Positions 44,097 through 54,720 of a stretch of DNA of 64,000 nt are shown piece by piece (the first letter of the stretch is position 1; every line of letters starts with the position of its first letter). The stretch is taken from assembly GCF_007828955.1 (NCBI RefSeq), contig NZ_VIVR01000001.1, forward strand, positions 6,882,001 through 6,946,000, in the 5' to 3' direction. This stretch comes from Kitasatospora atroaurantiaca. GTDB taxonomy: Bacteria; Actinomycetota; Actinomycetes; Streptomycetales; Streptomycetaceae. Position numbers and translations under genes: made by a program. The notes below the pieces were generated by a model. That model searched no databases and had not been told where the DNA came from. It saw only the letters and a list, made by a program, of their open reading frames with translations.

Positions 44097-45065
44097 TCAG
44101 GACAGCGGAGTCAGGGCGCGTGAGAGAGCCGTCCACAGGGCGTTGGCCGGTGGGTACGGGAGCATGTCCTCGGCGTAGTACCACCAGAAGTGGCCACCCA
44201 TGTAGCGGGGCGCGGTGACCGGCAGGGTGTAGTAGTGGGTGAGCTGCTCCGCCTTCTGGTCGAGCGGAGCGGTTCGCTCGGAGGTGCCGTTCTCCCCGAA
44301 GCCCACCCGGGCGTGCGGGAAGAGCTGGGCCAGCTCGGTGAAGACCTGGTTCCACTCGGACAGCGGCGGGCGGTAGTGGTGGCAGTTGTCCTCGTAGTAG
44401 GAGACGAGGACGTAGTCGAGGCCGTTCTTCAGGTCCTGCGGCACGTTCTCCCTGGTCCACGGCAGCATCTGATGAGCCGTGTCCTCGGAGCAGTTCGGGT
44501 TGTAGTACAGCGTGATCGCCGTCCGCCCTCCCGCCGCGGCCACCTGACGGTAGGAGTCCGCCACCTTGGCCGTGACGTCGGCGGCGGAACCCAGCCACTC
44601 CCCGTTGATCTCGTTCCCGACCTCCCAGAGGTCGATCCGGGTGCCGAATGCCGCCAGCAGGGCGGCCGTCCTGGCGTGGTAGTCCGCCAGGGAGGCGCCG
44701 GCGACCTGGGAGGAGTCCACCGGCTCGGCCATCAGATAGCTGATCGGCTGCAGTGCCGCCACGGCCGCCGTGTAGGCGGAGGGGGGCTCTCCCTGATCGA
44801 AGACGATGCGCTCGGTCGGCCGCTGAGGCAGCGCTTCCAGTGATGCGACGAGCTGGGGGAGAGCTGACACATCGTCAAGCGTGACACCGTTGAGCACATC
44901 CGGCAGCGGACGCAGGACGGGCCGGGCCGAAGGGTTCGTCGGGCTCGTCGCGGACGGCACAGCGGACGGCACATGGGCGGCCGAACCCGGCAGCGCACAG
45001 GCCGCCAGCAGACAGCACAGGCAGGCCGCCGGCAGGAGCCGCGAGGTGCGCGCTCGAGAAGCCAT
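44097..45065 (-). CDS. Lipoprotein with a GH-A-like glycosidase fold
   Basis: This 322-residue protein has a lipobox near its signal peptide end (CCLLAAC-ALPG), so it is a lipid-anchored exported protein. The mature part resembles a TIM barrel of glycosidase clan GH-A. RIDLWEVGNEINGEWLG gives the NE motif of the acid/base Glu, and ARVGFGENGTSE gives a possible nucleophile Glu on a later strand. The start at 45065 has GGAAGG upstream. It is the last gene of the glmS arm of the putative exopolysaccharide locus and may cut or trim the polymer. Family assignment is by motif only. Confidence 0.7.
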   Translation of the reverse strand: MASRARTSRLLPAACLCCLLAACALPGSAAHVPSAVPSATSPTNPSARPVLRPLPDVLNGVTLDDVSALPQLVASLEALPQRPTERIVFDQGEPPSAYTAAVAALQPISYLMAEPVDSSQVAGASLADYHARTAALLAAFGTRIDLWEVGNEINGEWLGSAADVTAKVADSYRQVAAAGGRTAITLYYNPNCSEDTAHQMLPWTRENVPQDLKNGLDYVLVSYYEDNCHHYRPPLSEWNQVFTELAQLFPHARVGFGENGTSERTAPLDQKAEQLTHYYTLPVTAPRYMGGHFWWYYAEDMLPYPPANALWTALSRALTPLS

Positions 45066-45143
45066 TGCGCTGCCTTCCACACGCCAGGAGTACCTGGCAC
45101 CATGCTCGTTCGCGTTCGCCGGCGATCCGAGCTCCCACGCCGG

Positions 45144-46985
<1,842 letters not shown>

Positions 46986-46991
46986 GACGAT

Positions 46992-47017
46992 CAGTACCTC
47001 TTCGCAGTACCTCTTCG
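46992..47017 (-). repeat. Tandem 13-bp repeat at the glmS ribosome-binding site
   Basis: CAGTACCTCTTCG occurs twice in direct tandem (46992-47004, 47005-47017). Read on the glmS strand this gives two copies of CGAAGAGGTACTG, each with GAGG, at about 11 and 24 bases before the ATG. Confidence 0.9.
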
Positions 47018-47027
47018 GTTGGGGAGT

Positions 47028-47059
47028 CCGGCGTCGGCCGGGCGAGCGGCCGACGCCGG
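47028..47059 (-). terminator. Hairpin between the DUF2334 gene and glmS
   Basis: A 13-bp perfect stem, CCGGCGTCGGCCG (47028-47040) with CGGCCGACGCCGG (47047-47059), has a six-base loop. It lies just after the DUF2334 stop and could partly separate glmS expression. Confidence 0.75.
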
Positions 47060-47072
47060 GCATGATGCCCGG

Positions 47073-48941
47073 TCAGGGGCCGAGCACGGAGGCGGGGGAG
47101 ACGAAGGTGTAGCCGAGCGCCTTGATCCCGGTGACGGTCTGCTTCAGTGCGTTCAGCCCGTAGTACGGGTGGTAGAAGAAGCTCGCGAAGCCGTCCCTGA
47201 CGGTGAGGTTCAGCTTGGCCGAGTTGATCATGTCCGCGGGCGAGCGCGGCGGGTTGTTGTTGGAGGCCGTCGGCTCGTAGTTGCCGAGGTTCTCCGGCAG
47301 CACGGTCTCGCCGTACACGTCGTGGACGAGGTACGGGAAGAACTGTCCGATCAGGAGGCCGTAGTCGATCGGGCCGCCGTTGAGCTGTCCGCCGAAGTAC
47401 AGCGAGCGCTCGTAGCGGGCCTTGAAGAGCGGTTCGAAGGTCTTGTAGTCGGTCGCCGAGCCCGCGTAGTGCGGGAACTCGAAGATCGTCGGCGGGGTGA
47501 GGCCGGCAGCCTTGAACTCGTTGCTGCTGGCGGTGACGCGGCTCTGCGCCCACGCGGCGGAGTCCTCCGGGACCGGCCCCTGGTGGATCACCCAGTCGGT
47601 GTTCTGGCAGGGGACCTCGAAGTGGTACGGCGGGGTCCGGGTGGTGGAGCACTGGGCCCGGTAGAACTCGAAGTCGTCACCGCTGACGCCGTCGTAGGGG
47701 TTGGCGATGTTGCTGTACTGGTGCGTGTAGCCGTGCATCACCATCGTGCCGCCGTTGGAGATCAGCGACCTGATCGCGGTGACCAAGAGGGGCCGCTGCG
47801 AGAGCTTGACGGTCTCCGGCCGGCCGTTGTTGTAGGTGCCGTTGGGGTCGGTGTAGACCGGGATGACGCCGAAGCTGAACGGGATGTTCTGGGACTTCAG
47901 GTACTGGCCGGTCTGGATCAGCTGGAGCGGGTCGTCGGTGGGGCTGATGTCCTCCAGCCTGACCATCGCCCGGTGCCGTGTGGGGGTCGTCGGGGCGAGC
48001 GCGTCGAAGAGCAGGTCGGCGAAGATCATCACCCGGTCGGTCTCGCTCACGTAGGAGAACGGGATGTCGCCGATGTAGGTGAGGTTGCCCGAGCGGATCG
48101 CCCAGGGCACGGAAGCCCCGGTGCTGTCGGTCGCCTGGGCGAGCACGGTCACCTTGGAGGGGTCCGTGATGTTGTCACCCAGGACGCCGCCGCCGTTGAG
48201 CGCGTTACGGGTGGTCGACTGGCCCTTGTAGGAGACCGAGGTGATCGAGTTGAAGTTGAAGTAGGAGGTCGTCGGGTCCCAGCCGTAGGTGGACGAGAAC
48301 TGGGCCGGGCCGACGTTGTTGGCCAGGTTCCAGATGTTGTCGTACAGCCAGACGACCGGGTGCGACGTGGTGGTCACGTCGCTGTAGAAGGCGGCGGGGA
48401 TGCCGTCGGGGATCGCTCCTCCGTAGTAGGTGGAGCCGAAGTAGATCGTGGCGGTGTAGTTGTTGACCTGCCCGGCCTGGTAGGAGGAGACCGGCATGGT
48501 GGTGACCTGGCCGAAGTGGCCGGCGAGGTTGGCGGTGACCATCGCGTAGAGCTCGCCCAGATACCCGTACGGGCCCGTGGTGTCGTAGAGCACCAGCGTG
48601 GTCGGGTCGGTCGCGGCTGACACCGCGTCAGCGACCGTCGGCTGTGCCAGTGCTGAGGGCAACGCCTGCAGGACGCCGCCGGCCGTGTCCAGAACGGACT
48701 TCAGCTTCTTGTGCGGGTCCTGCTGACGGTCCTGTTCGGCCTTCTTCTGCGCGTCGCCGAAGGTGGCGGAGATGTCACCGCTGAGCCTCTCGTGGAGCAG
48801 CGAGGTCGGGCTCGTGTGGTCCGGGGGTGGCTTCGCCGACGCGGTGGTCGGCGCAGCCAGCCCGATGCTGAGGCCCAGGGCGATGGCCACCGTCGCTCTC
48901 GACGGACGGCCCCACCCCCGGGTCTTCGAATGCAAAGGCAT
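47073..48941 (-). CDS. Secreted DUF2334 polysaccharide-deacetylase-like protein
   Basis: This 622-residue protein has a signal peptide (RATVAIALGLSIGLAAPTTASA). A central and C-terminal region match DUF2334, a relative of polysaccharide deacetylases. MVRLEDISPTDD carries the metal Asp pattern, GGTMVMHGYTHQYSN has the HxxTH-like pair, and IFEFPHYAGSATDYK and FYHPYYGLN follow. The N-terminal 300 residues hold a beta-rich domain without a clear family. The start has GAGGGG upstream. It is the first gene of the minus arm of the locus; a role in deacetylating an exported aminosugar polymer is inferred. Confidence 0.8.
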   Translation of the reverse strand: MPLHSKTRGWGRPSRATVAIALGLSIGLAAPTTASAKPPPDHTSPTSLLHERLSGDISATFGDAQKKAEQDRQQDPHKKLKSVLDTAGGVLQALPSALAQPTVADAVSAATDPTTLVLYDTTGPYGYLGELYAMVTANLAGHFGQVTTMPVSSYQAGQVNNYTATIYFGSTYYGGAIPDGIPAAFYSDVTTTSHPVVWLYDNIWNLANNVGPAQFSSTYGWDPTTSYFNFNSITSVSYKGQSTTRNALNGGGVLGDNITDPSKVTVLAQATDSTGASVPWAIRSGNLTYIGDIPFSYVSETDRVMIFADLLFDALAPTTPTRHRAMVRLEDISPTDDPLQLIQTGQYLKSQNIPFSFGVIPVYTDPNGTYNNGRPETVKLSQRPLLVTAIRSLISNGGTMVMHGYTHQYSNIANPYDGVSGDDFEFYRAQCSTTRTPPYHFEVPCQNTDWVIHQGPVPEDSAAWAQSRVTASSNEFKAAGLTPPTIFEFPHYAGSATDYKTFEPLFKARYERSLYFGGQLNGGPIDYGLLIGQFFPYLVHDVYGETVLPENLGNYEPTASNNNPPRSPADMINSAKLNLTVRDGFASFFYHPYYGLNALKQTVTGIKALGYTFVSPASVLGP

Positions 48942-49508
48942 GGTGGCCCCTCGTGCGAATTACGGATTCAATTCATGACACGGGACATGGGCCACGGTGC
49001 CCGGAACCGACGGGGCCCCCGGCCCTCCAGGTGAACGCCCCCGTAATGCCTGCCCTTGATCCTCGCTCTGCCCGCCCTCGATCAAGGCCTCTGCGGTAGC
49101 AACCACGCAGTACAGGCGTATAAATGACGTTCCCACCGGTGTGGCGGCGTGTCAACACCCCTCCGACAGGTATCACCGGAAGTGGCATTGCGTCACCCTG
49201 GGTACTTTGCGCCGAATAGCATTCTTCAGGGGAATTGGATTATTGAACGGCCTTGACCCCTGTGGTACGTTTGCCCTGATTGGTCCCTTAGGGGCAAATG
49301 ATGATCCGAGTCGGCTCCCCCGCGTCCTCGTAAGGGCGGCGAGGGGAGGAAGACGGTCGCCTCCCTGGCTCGGGGAGTGAGTGGCGAGACCGGCCCCCTG
49401 CATCGTGACAGCGAGGGCTGTGCCGTGGCCGGCATCCGATCACATCCAATCGCCCTGCGCCTGCGATCCGTGCCCATGTCCGGGTCTGCCGGGGCCCCGT
49501 TCTCCTGA
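48942..49508. promoter_or_regulatory. Divergent regulatory region of the exopolysaccharide locus
   Basis: This 567-bp gap is lower in GC than both sides. On the plus strand TTGAAC (49243-49248) is followed after 17 bases by TACGTT (49266-49271) with an upstream TG, a reasonable sigma-70-like promoter. A 230-base leader would follow, with hairpins TTGCCC/GGGCAA at 49271-49297 and others to about 49380. An inverted repeat CCTTGAT/ATCAAGG at 49054-49087 may be an operator. I see no gene in it. Confidence 0.45.
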
Positions 49509-49784
49509 TTGGGCAGTCCCATGTACGGGAGTTGCGGCGTCACCAGTGGCGTCTGCTTCACCGCCGCATCGGTCATACCGTCCGGCATGTCGGGATCCGA
49601 GATCGCCCGTGTCCTCCTCGAGGTCGCCGGCATGGGCTTCGGCCTCTACGCGGCGACGTGGATCGTCCTGCTGATGGCCGCGGTGGTGCTGCGTCACCGC
49701 AGACGCGGCGCGCGCACCAAGCCAGGCCCGAGCTCGCCCTCGGGTACCGGAGCGACTGCAGTCCGCCGGGGTGCGCGATGGTGA
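49509..49784 (+). CDS. Small membrane protein coupled to the glycosyltransferase
   Basis: The frame gives up to 91 residues from TTG 49509; ATG 49521 or ATG 49587 are alternatives. There is one strong helix (IARVLLEVAGMGFGLYAATWIVLLMAAVVL) followed by a basic RHRRRGARTK end. The stop overlaps the start of the GT2 gene (ATGGTGA), implying coupling. A small partner next to a polysaccharide synthase is common (for example PgaD-like proteins), but I see no sequence match. RBS support is weak. Confidence 0.55.
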   Translation: MGSPMYGSCGVTSGVCFTAASVIPSGMSGSEIARVLLEVAGMGFGLYAATWIVLLMAAVVLRHRRRGARTKPGPSSPSGTGATAVRRGARW

Positions 49785-51016
49785 CCGTCCTCCTGTGGCT
49801 GAGCACCGCGGTCATCGTGACGACCCTGAGCTACAACTCCGGCATGTTCGCCCTGTCACGCCGTCGGATCCCGCTCGCGGAGCCCCAGGAGCAGCGGCAT
49901 TTCTACGTCTTCCTGCTCGCCTGCCTCAACGAGGAGAAGGTGCTGGGGGAGAGCCTGCGCCGGCTGCTGGCGCTGCCCGTGGCCGACTGCGTGGCCATGG
50001 TTGTTGACGACGCGTCGGACGACGGCACCGCCGAGATCGTCCGGGCCGTGGACTCGGAACGCGTCCTGCTTCACCAGCGCAGCCTCCCGAACGCCAGACG
50101 GGGCAAGGGCGCTGCTCTCAACGACGGCCTGCGCCATCTCGGTCCCTCGAGGGTCCTGGACGGCCACGACCCCGACGACGTCATCATCTGCGTCCTCGAC
50201 GCCGACGGCCGGCTCGAACCGGAGGCCGTCGCCGAGGTCGACCGGTACTTCGCCGACCCGGCCACCGGAGCTGTCCAGATCGGCGTCCGGATGTACAACC
50301 GGACCGACAGCCTGCTGGCCCGGATGCAGGACATGGAGTTCGTCGTCTACACCGACATCTTCCAGACCGCCCGCCGGCACATCGGCAGCGTGGGCATGGG
50401 CGGCAACGGCCAGTTCATGCGGCTGAGCGCCCTGCGCTCGCTGGGCTCGAAGCCCTGGAGCCACCAGCTGACCGAGGACCTCGACCTCGGCGTCCGCCTG
50501 ATCGCCGCAGGCTGGCAGAACCAGTTCTGTCCGACCGCAGCCGTCCACCAACAGGCCGTGATCCGGCTCCGTCGGCTGGTCCGCCAGCGCTCCCGCTGGT
50601 TCCAGGGGCACGTCCAGGCCACCCGGCTGCTGCCGCTGGTCCTCCGGGAGGTCCCGCCGCGCGCCGCCGCCGACCTGGTCTACCACCTGTCCAGCCCGGC
50701 GATACTGCTTCTCACATCCTTCCTGCCGCTCGCCTTCGTCGCCGGGATGTTCGGCTTCGCGGCGGACTCCATCACGGCGGGCCACAGCACCTTCCCGGTC
50801 ATCTGGCTGGTCCCGCTGTACCTGCTCGCCTTCGCTCCCGCCTATGCCTACGCCATCGTGTACCGGAAGCGGGAGCGCGACCTCGGACTGCTGCGCTGCC
50901 TGCTGCTGTCCCATCTCTTCGTGGCCTACGGCTACCTGTGGTTCGCGGCCGGCTGGTGGGCCATGGGCCGCGTGGTGAGCGGCCGCACCAGCTGGCTCAA
51001 GACCGCCCGCACCTGA
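49778..51016 (+). CDS. Processive family 2 glycosyltransferase (polysaccharide synthase)
   Basis: This 412-residue membrane protein has an N-terminal helix (residues 2-24) and three to four C-terminal helices from about residue 305. The GT-A core shows the processive GT2 residues VVDDASDD (77-82), DAD (141-143), TEDLDLG (232-238) and QRSRW (270-274), the Q(Q/R)xRW motif of cellulose, hyaluronan and PNAG synthases. It probably polymerises and exports a beta-linked sugar chain. The neighbouring GlmS and UDP-GlcNAc 2-epimerase point to an aminosugar polymer. The ATG at 49778 lies inside the preceding small gene. Confidence 0.88.
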   Translation: MVTVLLWLSTAVIVTTLSYNSGMFALSRRRIPLAEPQEQRHFYVFLLACLNEEKVLGESLRRLLALPVADCVAMVVDDASDDGTAEIVRAVDSERVLLHQRSLPNARRGKGAALNDGLRHLGPSRVLDGHDPDDVIICVLDADGRLEPEAVAEVDRYFADPATGAVQIGVRMYNRTDSLLARMQDMEFVVYTDIFQTARRHIGSVGMGGNGQFMRLSALRSLGSKPWSHQLTEDLDLGVRLIAAGWQNQFCPTAAVHQQAVIRLRRLVRQRSRWFQGHVQATRLLPLVLREVPPRAAADLVYHLSSPAILLLTSFLPLAFVAGMFGFAADSITAGHSTFPVIWLVPLYLLAFAPAYAYAIVYRKRERDLGLLRCLLLSHLFVAYGYLWFAAGWWAMGRVVSGRTSWLKTART

Positions 51017-51124
51017 CGCCGTGTCACCGGCTCGCCCTGGGGGCCGGGCCGAGCCGTACCCGTGAACGTCATGCCCGTGTCCCGTCATGCCCCGCCCCAC
51101 GTCCCACCGCAGAGGAGGGTCACC

Positions 51125-52354
51125 ATGTCCCACCTGCCATTTCCCGACCGTGTCGGCGTCGCCTCGACGCCGGGCCGGTCACAGCACCACGGCTTTCGCC
51201 CGCTGCACGCTGCCGTGATCCTGGGCACCCGGCCCGAGGCCGTCAAACTCGCCCCGGTCCTACGGGCTCTGGAGGACTCCGAGGACTTCGCCCCGCTGCT
51301 GATCAACACCGGCCAGCACCGCGAGATGCTCTACCAGATGCTGACCCGCCTTCAGCTGCAGCCCCATTACGACCTCGGCGTGATGACCGACCGCCAGCAG
51401 CTGTCCGACCTGACCGCCCTCCTGATCGGCGCTCTCGGGGAGGTGCTGCGGGACGAGGGGCCCGACCTGGTGATCGTCCAGGGCGACACCACCAGCACCC
51501 TGTGCGGCGCGCTCGCCGCCTTCTACGAGCGCATCCCGGTGGCCCACGTGGAGGCCGGCCTGCGCAGCGGCGTCCTCGACAACCCGTTTCCCGAGGAGCT
51601 CAACCGCCTCCTGGTCAGCCGGCTCGCCCGCTGGCACTTCGCCCCCACCGAACGCGCCGGTGCCCGGCTCCACGCCGAGGGCATCCCCGCCGACAGCATC
51701 TCCGTCACCGGCAACACCGTCATCGACAACCTGCTCTGGGTGCGGCACCGGGGTGCCGGCCGGTCCGCCTTCCGCACCACCCGCCGCGGCATCCTGGTCA
51801 CGCTGCACCGGCGCGAGAACCAGGGCGACCGGATGCGGGCCATGGCTGCCACCCTGCTGCGCCTGGCCCAGCGGTCGGACGTCGAGATCCTGCTGCCCGT
51901 GCACCGCAGCCCCGCCGTCCGTGACGTACTGGTGACCGCGCTCCGCGACCACCCGCACATCACCCTCACCGATCCGCTGGACTACTTCGACTTCACCGCC
52001 TCCCTCGCCGCCAGCGAACTGGTCCTCACCGACTCCGGCGGCGTGCAGGAGGAGGCCCCCAGCCTGGACAAGCCGGTCCTGGTGCTGCGCGCCACCACCG
52101 AACGCCCCGAGGTGGTCTCCACCGGCGCCGCCCGGCTGGTCGGCACGGACCCCGACGCGATCCACGCCGCGGCCAACAGCCTGCTGGACGACCCCGCCCT
52201 CTACCGGAGCATGGCCGACGCACCGTGCCCCTTCGGCGACGGCCGTGCCGCGCAGCGGATCGTCACCCGATTGGCCGAGGACTTCGCCGCCACGCCGACG
52301 GCCGGTGTCGCGGTCGGTGCCGCCACGGCCGACGTCTCCCTGGCGCAGCTGTGA
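51125..52354 (+). CDS. wecB: UDP-N-acetylglucosamine 2-epimerase (WecB-like)
   Basis: This 409-residue protein converts UDP-GlcNAc to UDP-ManNAc. It has VILGTRPEAVKLAPVLRAL near residue 30, INTGQHREMLYQML, VQGDTTSTLCGALAAFYERIPVAHVEAGLRS, and the C-terminal LTDSGGVQEEAPSLDKPVLVLRATTERPE. The ATG at 51125 follows GAGGAGGG; a GTG at 51062 is less likely. It overlaps the next gene by four bases and lies 108 bp after the synthase. ManNAc in the polymer is inferred. Confidence 0.93.
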   Translation: MSHLPFPDRVGVASTPGRSQHHGFRPLHAAVILGTRPEAVKLAPVLRALEDSEDFAPLLINTGQHREMLYQMLTRLQLQPHYDLGVMTDRQQLSDLTALLIGALGEVLRDEGPDLVIVQGDTTSTLCGALAAFYERIPVAHVEAGLRSGVLDNPFPEELNRLLVSRLARWHFAPTERAGARLHAEGIPADSISVTGNTVIDNLLWVRHRGAGRSAFRTTRRGILVTLHRRENQGDRMRAMAATLLRLAQRSDVEILLPVHRSPAVRDVLVTALRDHPHITLTDPLDYFDFTASLAASELVLTDSGGVQEEAPSLDKPVLVLRATTERPEVVSTGAARLVGTDPDAIHAAANSLLDDPALYRSMADAPCPFGDGRAAQRIVTRLAEDFAATPTAGVAVGAATADVSLAQL

Positions 52355-53157
52355 CGCGGGCCTGCGGCTCTCCTCCGGACACGACAACGACCGCGCAGGC
52401 GGCCATGCTGGTGGGCATGCACCTTGACCGGCCCAAATGGGCCGCGCTCACAGGACGCCCGCCGGAACGCCCGTTCCGACCGGACCGCCGTCGGCCCCCG
52501 TTCTCCCGGCTCTCCCCTCGAACCCGACGGATCCTCTTTCTCGTCGGCATCCCGCTCGTCGCGCTGGTGCTCGTGATGACCCTGGTCCTGAGCTCCGGTC
52601 CGGGCCTGCAGAAGTGGCCCGAAGGGACCACGCACGGCCCCTGGCGCGCCGTGTTCCACGGTGAGGGCTTCGTCGGCGGCGACGACGGCAAGGTGATCCT
52701 GGAGCCCCGCCGCTCCCTCCAACCGTCCGAGACCCACGCCGCCCTGGTGGTCTCGGTCGGCTCGTACGGCGACCTGGACTACCGCCTCCAGACGCGCACC
52801 ACCCAGCAGCTCCGGCAGCCCACGCCCAACTCCTGGGAGGTCTCCTGGGTGCTCTGGCACTACACCGACTCCCAGCACTTCTACTACGTGGCGCTCAAGC
52901 CGACCGGCTGGGAGCTGGGCAAGGAGGACCCCGCCTACCCGGGCGCCCAGCGATTCCTCGCCACCGGCCTCCCCGCCTACCCGGTCGGCCCCTGGTACGA
53001 CGTCGAGATCCGCCAGAGCGGCCCGACCATGTCGGTCACGGTGGACGACAAGCAACTGGTCACCTTCACCGACGAGGAGCGCCCGTACCTGGCCGGCAGC
53101 GTCGGCCTGTACAACGAGGACGCCCACACCGAGTACCGGAACGTCACCGTGCAGTAG
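52351..53157 (+). CDS. Membrane-anchored extracellular beta-sandwich protein (DUF1080-like)
   Basis: A GTG at 52351 in overlap with wecB gives 268 residues; ATG 52405 and 52417 are alternatives. One transmembrane helix (ILFLVGIPLVALVLVMTLVL) is followed by an outside domain with a jelly-roll build: VILEPRRSL, YGDLDYRLQTRTTQQLR, WEVSWVLWHYTDSQHFYYVALK, PWYDVEIRQSGPTMSVTVDDKQL, GSVGLYNEDAHTEYRNVTV. This resembles concanavalin-type DUF1080/LamG domains that bind or cut sugars. It may bind the exported polymer. A terminator follows at once. Confidence 0.75.
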   Translation: MTRACGSPPDTTTTAQAAMLVGMHLDRPKWAALTGRPPERPFRPDRRRPPFSRLSPRTRRILFLVGIPLVALVLVMTLVLSSGPGLQKWPEGTTHGPWRAVFHGEGFVGGDDGKVILEPRRSLQPSETHAALVVSVGSYGDLDYRLQTRTTQQLRQPTPNSWEVSWVLWHYTDSQHFYYVALKPTGWELGKEDPAYPGAQRFLATGLPAYPVGPWYDVEIRQSGPTMSVTVDDKQLVTFTDEERPYLAGSVGLYNEDAHTEYRNVTVQ

Positions 53158-53162
53158 GGATC

Positions 53163-53209
53163 GGGTGTCCCGGGGGTGCGGAGCAGAGCCCCGCACCCCC
53201 GGGACACCC
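53163..53209. terminator. Bidirectional terminator, 19-bp perfect stem
   Basis: GGGTGTCCCGGGGGTGCGG (53163-53181) pairs with its complement (53191-53209) around nine bases. It separates the exopolysaccharide arm from the convergent VKOR gene. Confidence 0.92.
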
Positions 53210-53213
53210 CCGC

Positions 53214-53780
53214 TCACAGAAGGGTGCGCCAGTAGTACCAGAAGCGGTTGAGCACCAGCAGGGCGATCCCCACGTACCAGAGGGCGGGGACCACCCAGTG
53301 GTAGCGGGTGCGCAACCTGGGGTGGTTGTGCAGGGTCGTGTACCAGCAGAGCGGCAGCACCACGGCCCACACCACCATGCAGTACGGGCAGAGCGCCCCG
53401 ATCTCGTACAGCGCCTGGTCGATCAGCCAGAGCACGAAGCCGAGGCCGAGCACGGTACCCAGCTGGAGGCCCACCCAGAACCAGCGCCGGTACACCGCGC
53501 CGGCCATCAGCCCCACACCGACGGCCAGGACGACGGCGAAGGCGGCCAGGCCGATCAACGAGTTGGGGAACCCGAAGGCCTCGGCCTGGGCGGTGCGCAT
53601 GACCGAACCGCAACTGATCACCGGGTTGATGTTGCAGCTCGGCGTGTAGCCGGGGTTCTGCAGCAGGCGGATCTTGTCGACGGTGAGGACGGCCGAGGCG
53701 GCCAGGCCGAGGGCGCCGCAGACCATCAGCAGGACGGCAAGGCCCCGGTCCGCGCCGGTCGGGGTGCTTCTTCTGGTCAT
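53214..53780 (-). CDS. Vitamin K epoxide reductase-family protein
   Basis: This 188-residue membrane protein has about five helices and two cysteine pairs: Cys49 and Cys57 in the outside loop (SCNINPVISCGSV), and Cys131-Pro-Tyr-Cys134 in a helix (GALCPYCMVVW). This is the bacterial VKOR arrangement that replaces DsbB and re-oxidises a DsbA-like partner using quinone. The DsbA-like gene starts only four bases upstream, so they form one unit. Confidence 0.93.
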   Translation of the reverse strand: MTRRSTPTGADRGLAVLLMVCGALGLAASAVLTVDKIRLLQNPGYTPSCNINPVISCGSVMRTAQAEAFGFPNSLIGLAAFAVVLAVGVGLMAGAVYRRWFWVGLQLGTVLGLGFVLWLIDQALYEIGALCPYCMVVWAVVLPLCWYTTLHNHPRLRTRYHWVVPALWYVGIALLVLNRFWYYWRTLL

Positions 53781-53784
53781 GGCG

Positions 53785-54573
53785 TCAGCTCCCCGTCGCC
53801 TGGCGGACCAGCGTGGTGTACTGCTCCGCCGTGACCGGCGTGCCCTGGGCGTCGAAGATCCGCAGCGGCTTGCCGTCGAGCAGCAGGGTCGGCGTGCCGC
53901 GTACGCCGCTGTCGTCGAAGGTGGCGGCGACCTTGCGTGCCCAGGAGCGGTAGGTGCCCTCGGTGACGGCCTTGGTGAACGCCTCGGTCCTCAGCCCGGG
54001 CACCTTACCTGCCAGGTCCAGCAGGTGGTTGACGTCGCCGAAGCCGTCCACCCGCTCCTCGGGCTGGTTGGCGTAGAGCACGTCGTGGAACTGCTTGAAC
54101 TTGTCGACGCCCTCGTTGAGCGCCGCACCGGCCGCCGCGAGGGCTGTCTTGGAGCCCTTGCCGCCGAGCCCGTCGTCGAGGAAGGCGGCCAGGTGGTACT
54201 CGATCTTGTACGTTCCGCTGTCGGCGAGCTGCTGCACGGCCTTGCCGGCCGACTCCTCGAAGGTCCGGCAGACCGGGCAGCGGAAGTCCTCGTAGACCTG
54301 CAGGGTGTGCGGAGCGTCCGCACGGCCGTACACGATCACCGTGCCGTCCTTGCCGGAGGCGTTGGCCGGGATCGCGGCCGGGGCGGCGGTGCCGGGCTCG
54401 TCGCCGCTCGCCGTGCCGACGGCCACGGCGGTGGCCCCGGCCAGGGCGAGTACGGCGGCGATGGAGGCGCCCACCACGGCCCGGCGGCGCACGACGGCGG
54501 CGCGCGCCTCCCGGCGCTGCGCCTCCTGGAGACGCTCGCGAGCGGTGGGCCTGGGCTGCTGGGAAGTGGTCAT
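53785..54573 (-). CDS. DsbA-family membrane-anchored thiol oxidase
   Basis: This 262-residue protein has a basic N-terminus, one helix near residues 33-53 and an outside thioredoxin-like domain with Cys99-Pro-Val-Cys102 (YEDFRCPVCRTFEE). A cis-Pro segment VRGTPTLLLDG lies near the end. The inserted helical part is typical of DsbA/BdbD. It probably forms disulfides in exported proteins, recycled by the adjacent VKOR. The start at 54573 has AGGAG upstream. Confidence 0.92.
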   Translation of the reverse strand: MTTSQQPRPTARERLQEAQRREARAAVVRRRAVVGASIAAVLALAGATAVAVGTASGDEPGTAAPAAIPANASGKDGTVIVYGRADAPHTLQVYEDFRCPVCRTFEESAGKAVQQLADSGTYKIEYHLAAFLDDGLGGKGSKTALAAAGAALNEGVDKFKQFHDVLYANQPEERVDGFGDVNHLLDLAGKVPGLRTEAFTKAVTEGTYRSWARKVAATFDDSGVRGTPTLLLDGKPLRIFDAQGTPVTAEQYTTLVRQATGS

Positions 54574-54720
54574 CCGTCTACTCCTGGGAATGCGGGCACG
54601 CCGCACGGCCGCGCCGTGGCGCGGGGGCATGCCGAAGGTGTGTGGGCTACGAGTGGTGAGCCGACGGAGCGTCAGACCGGAAGAGGCCGGGGAACTTGCA
54701 GGGCCGGGTGGCGGACGCCG

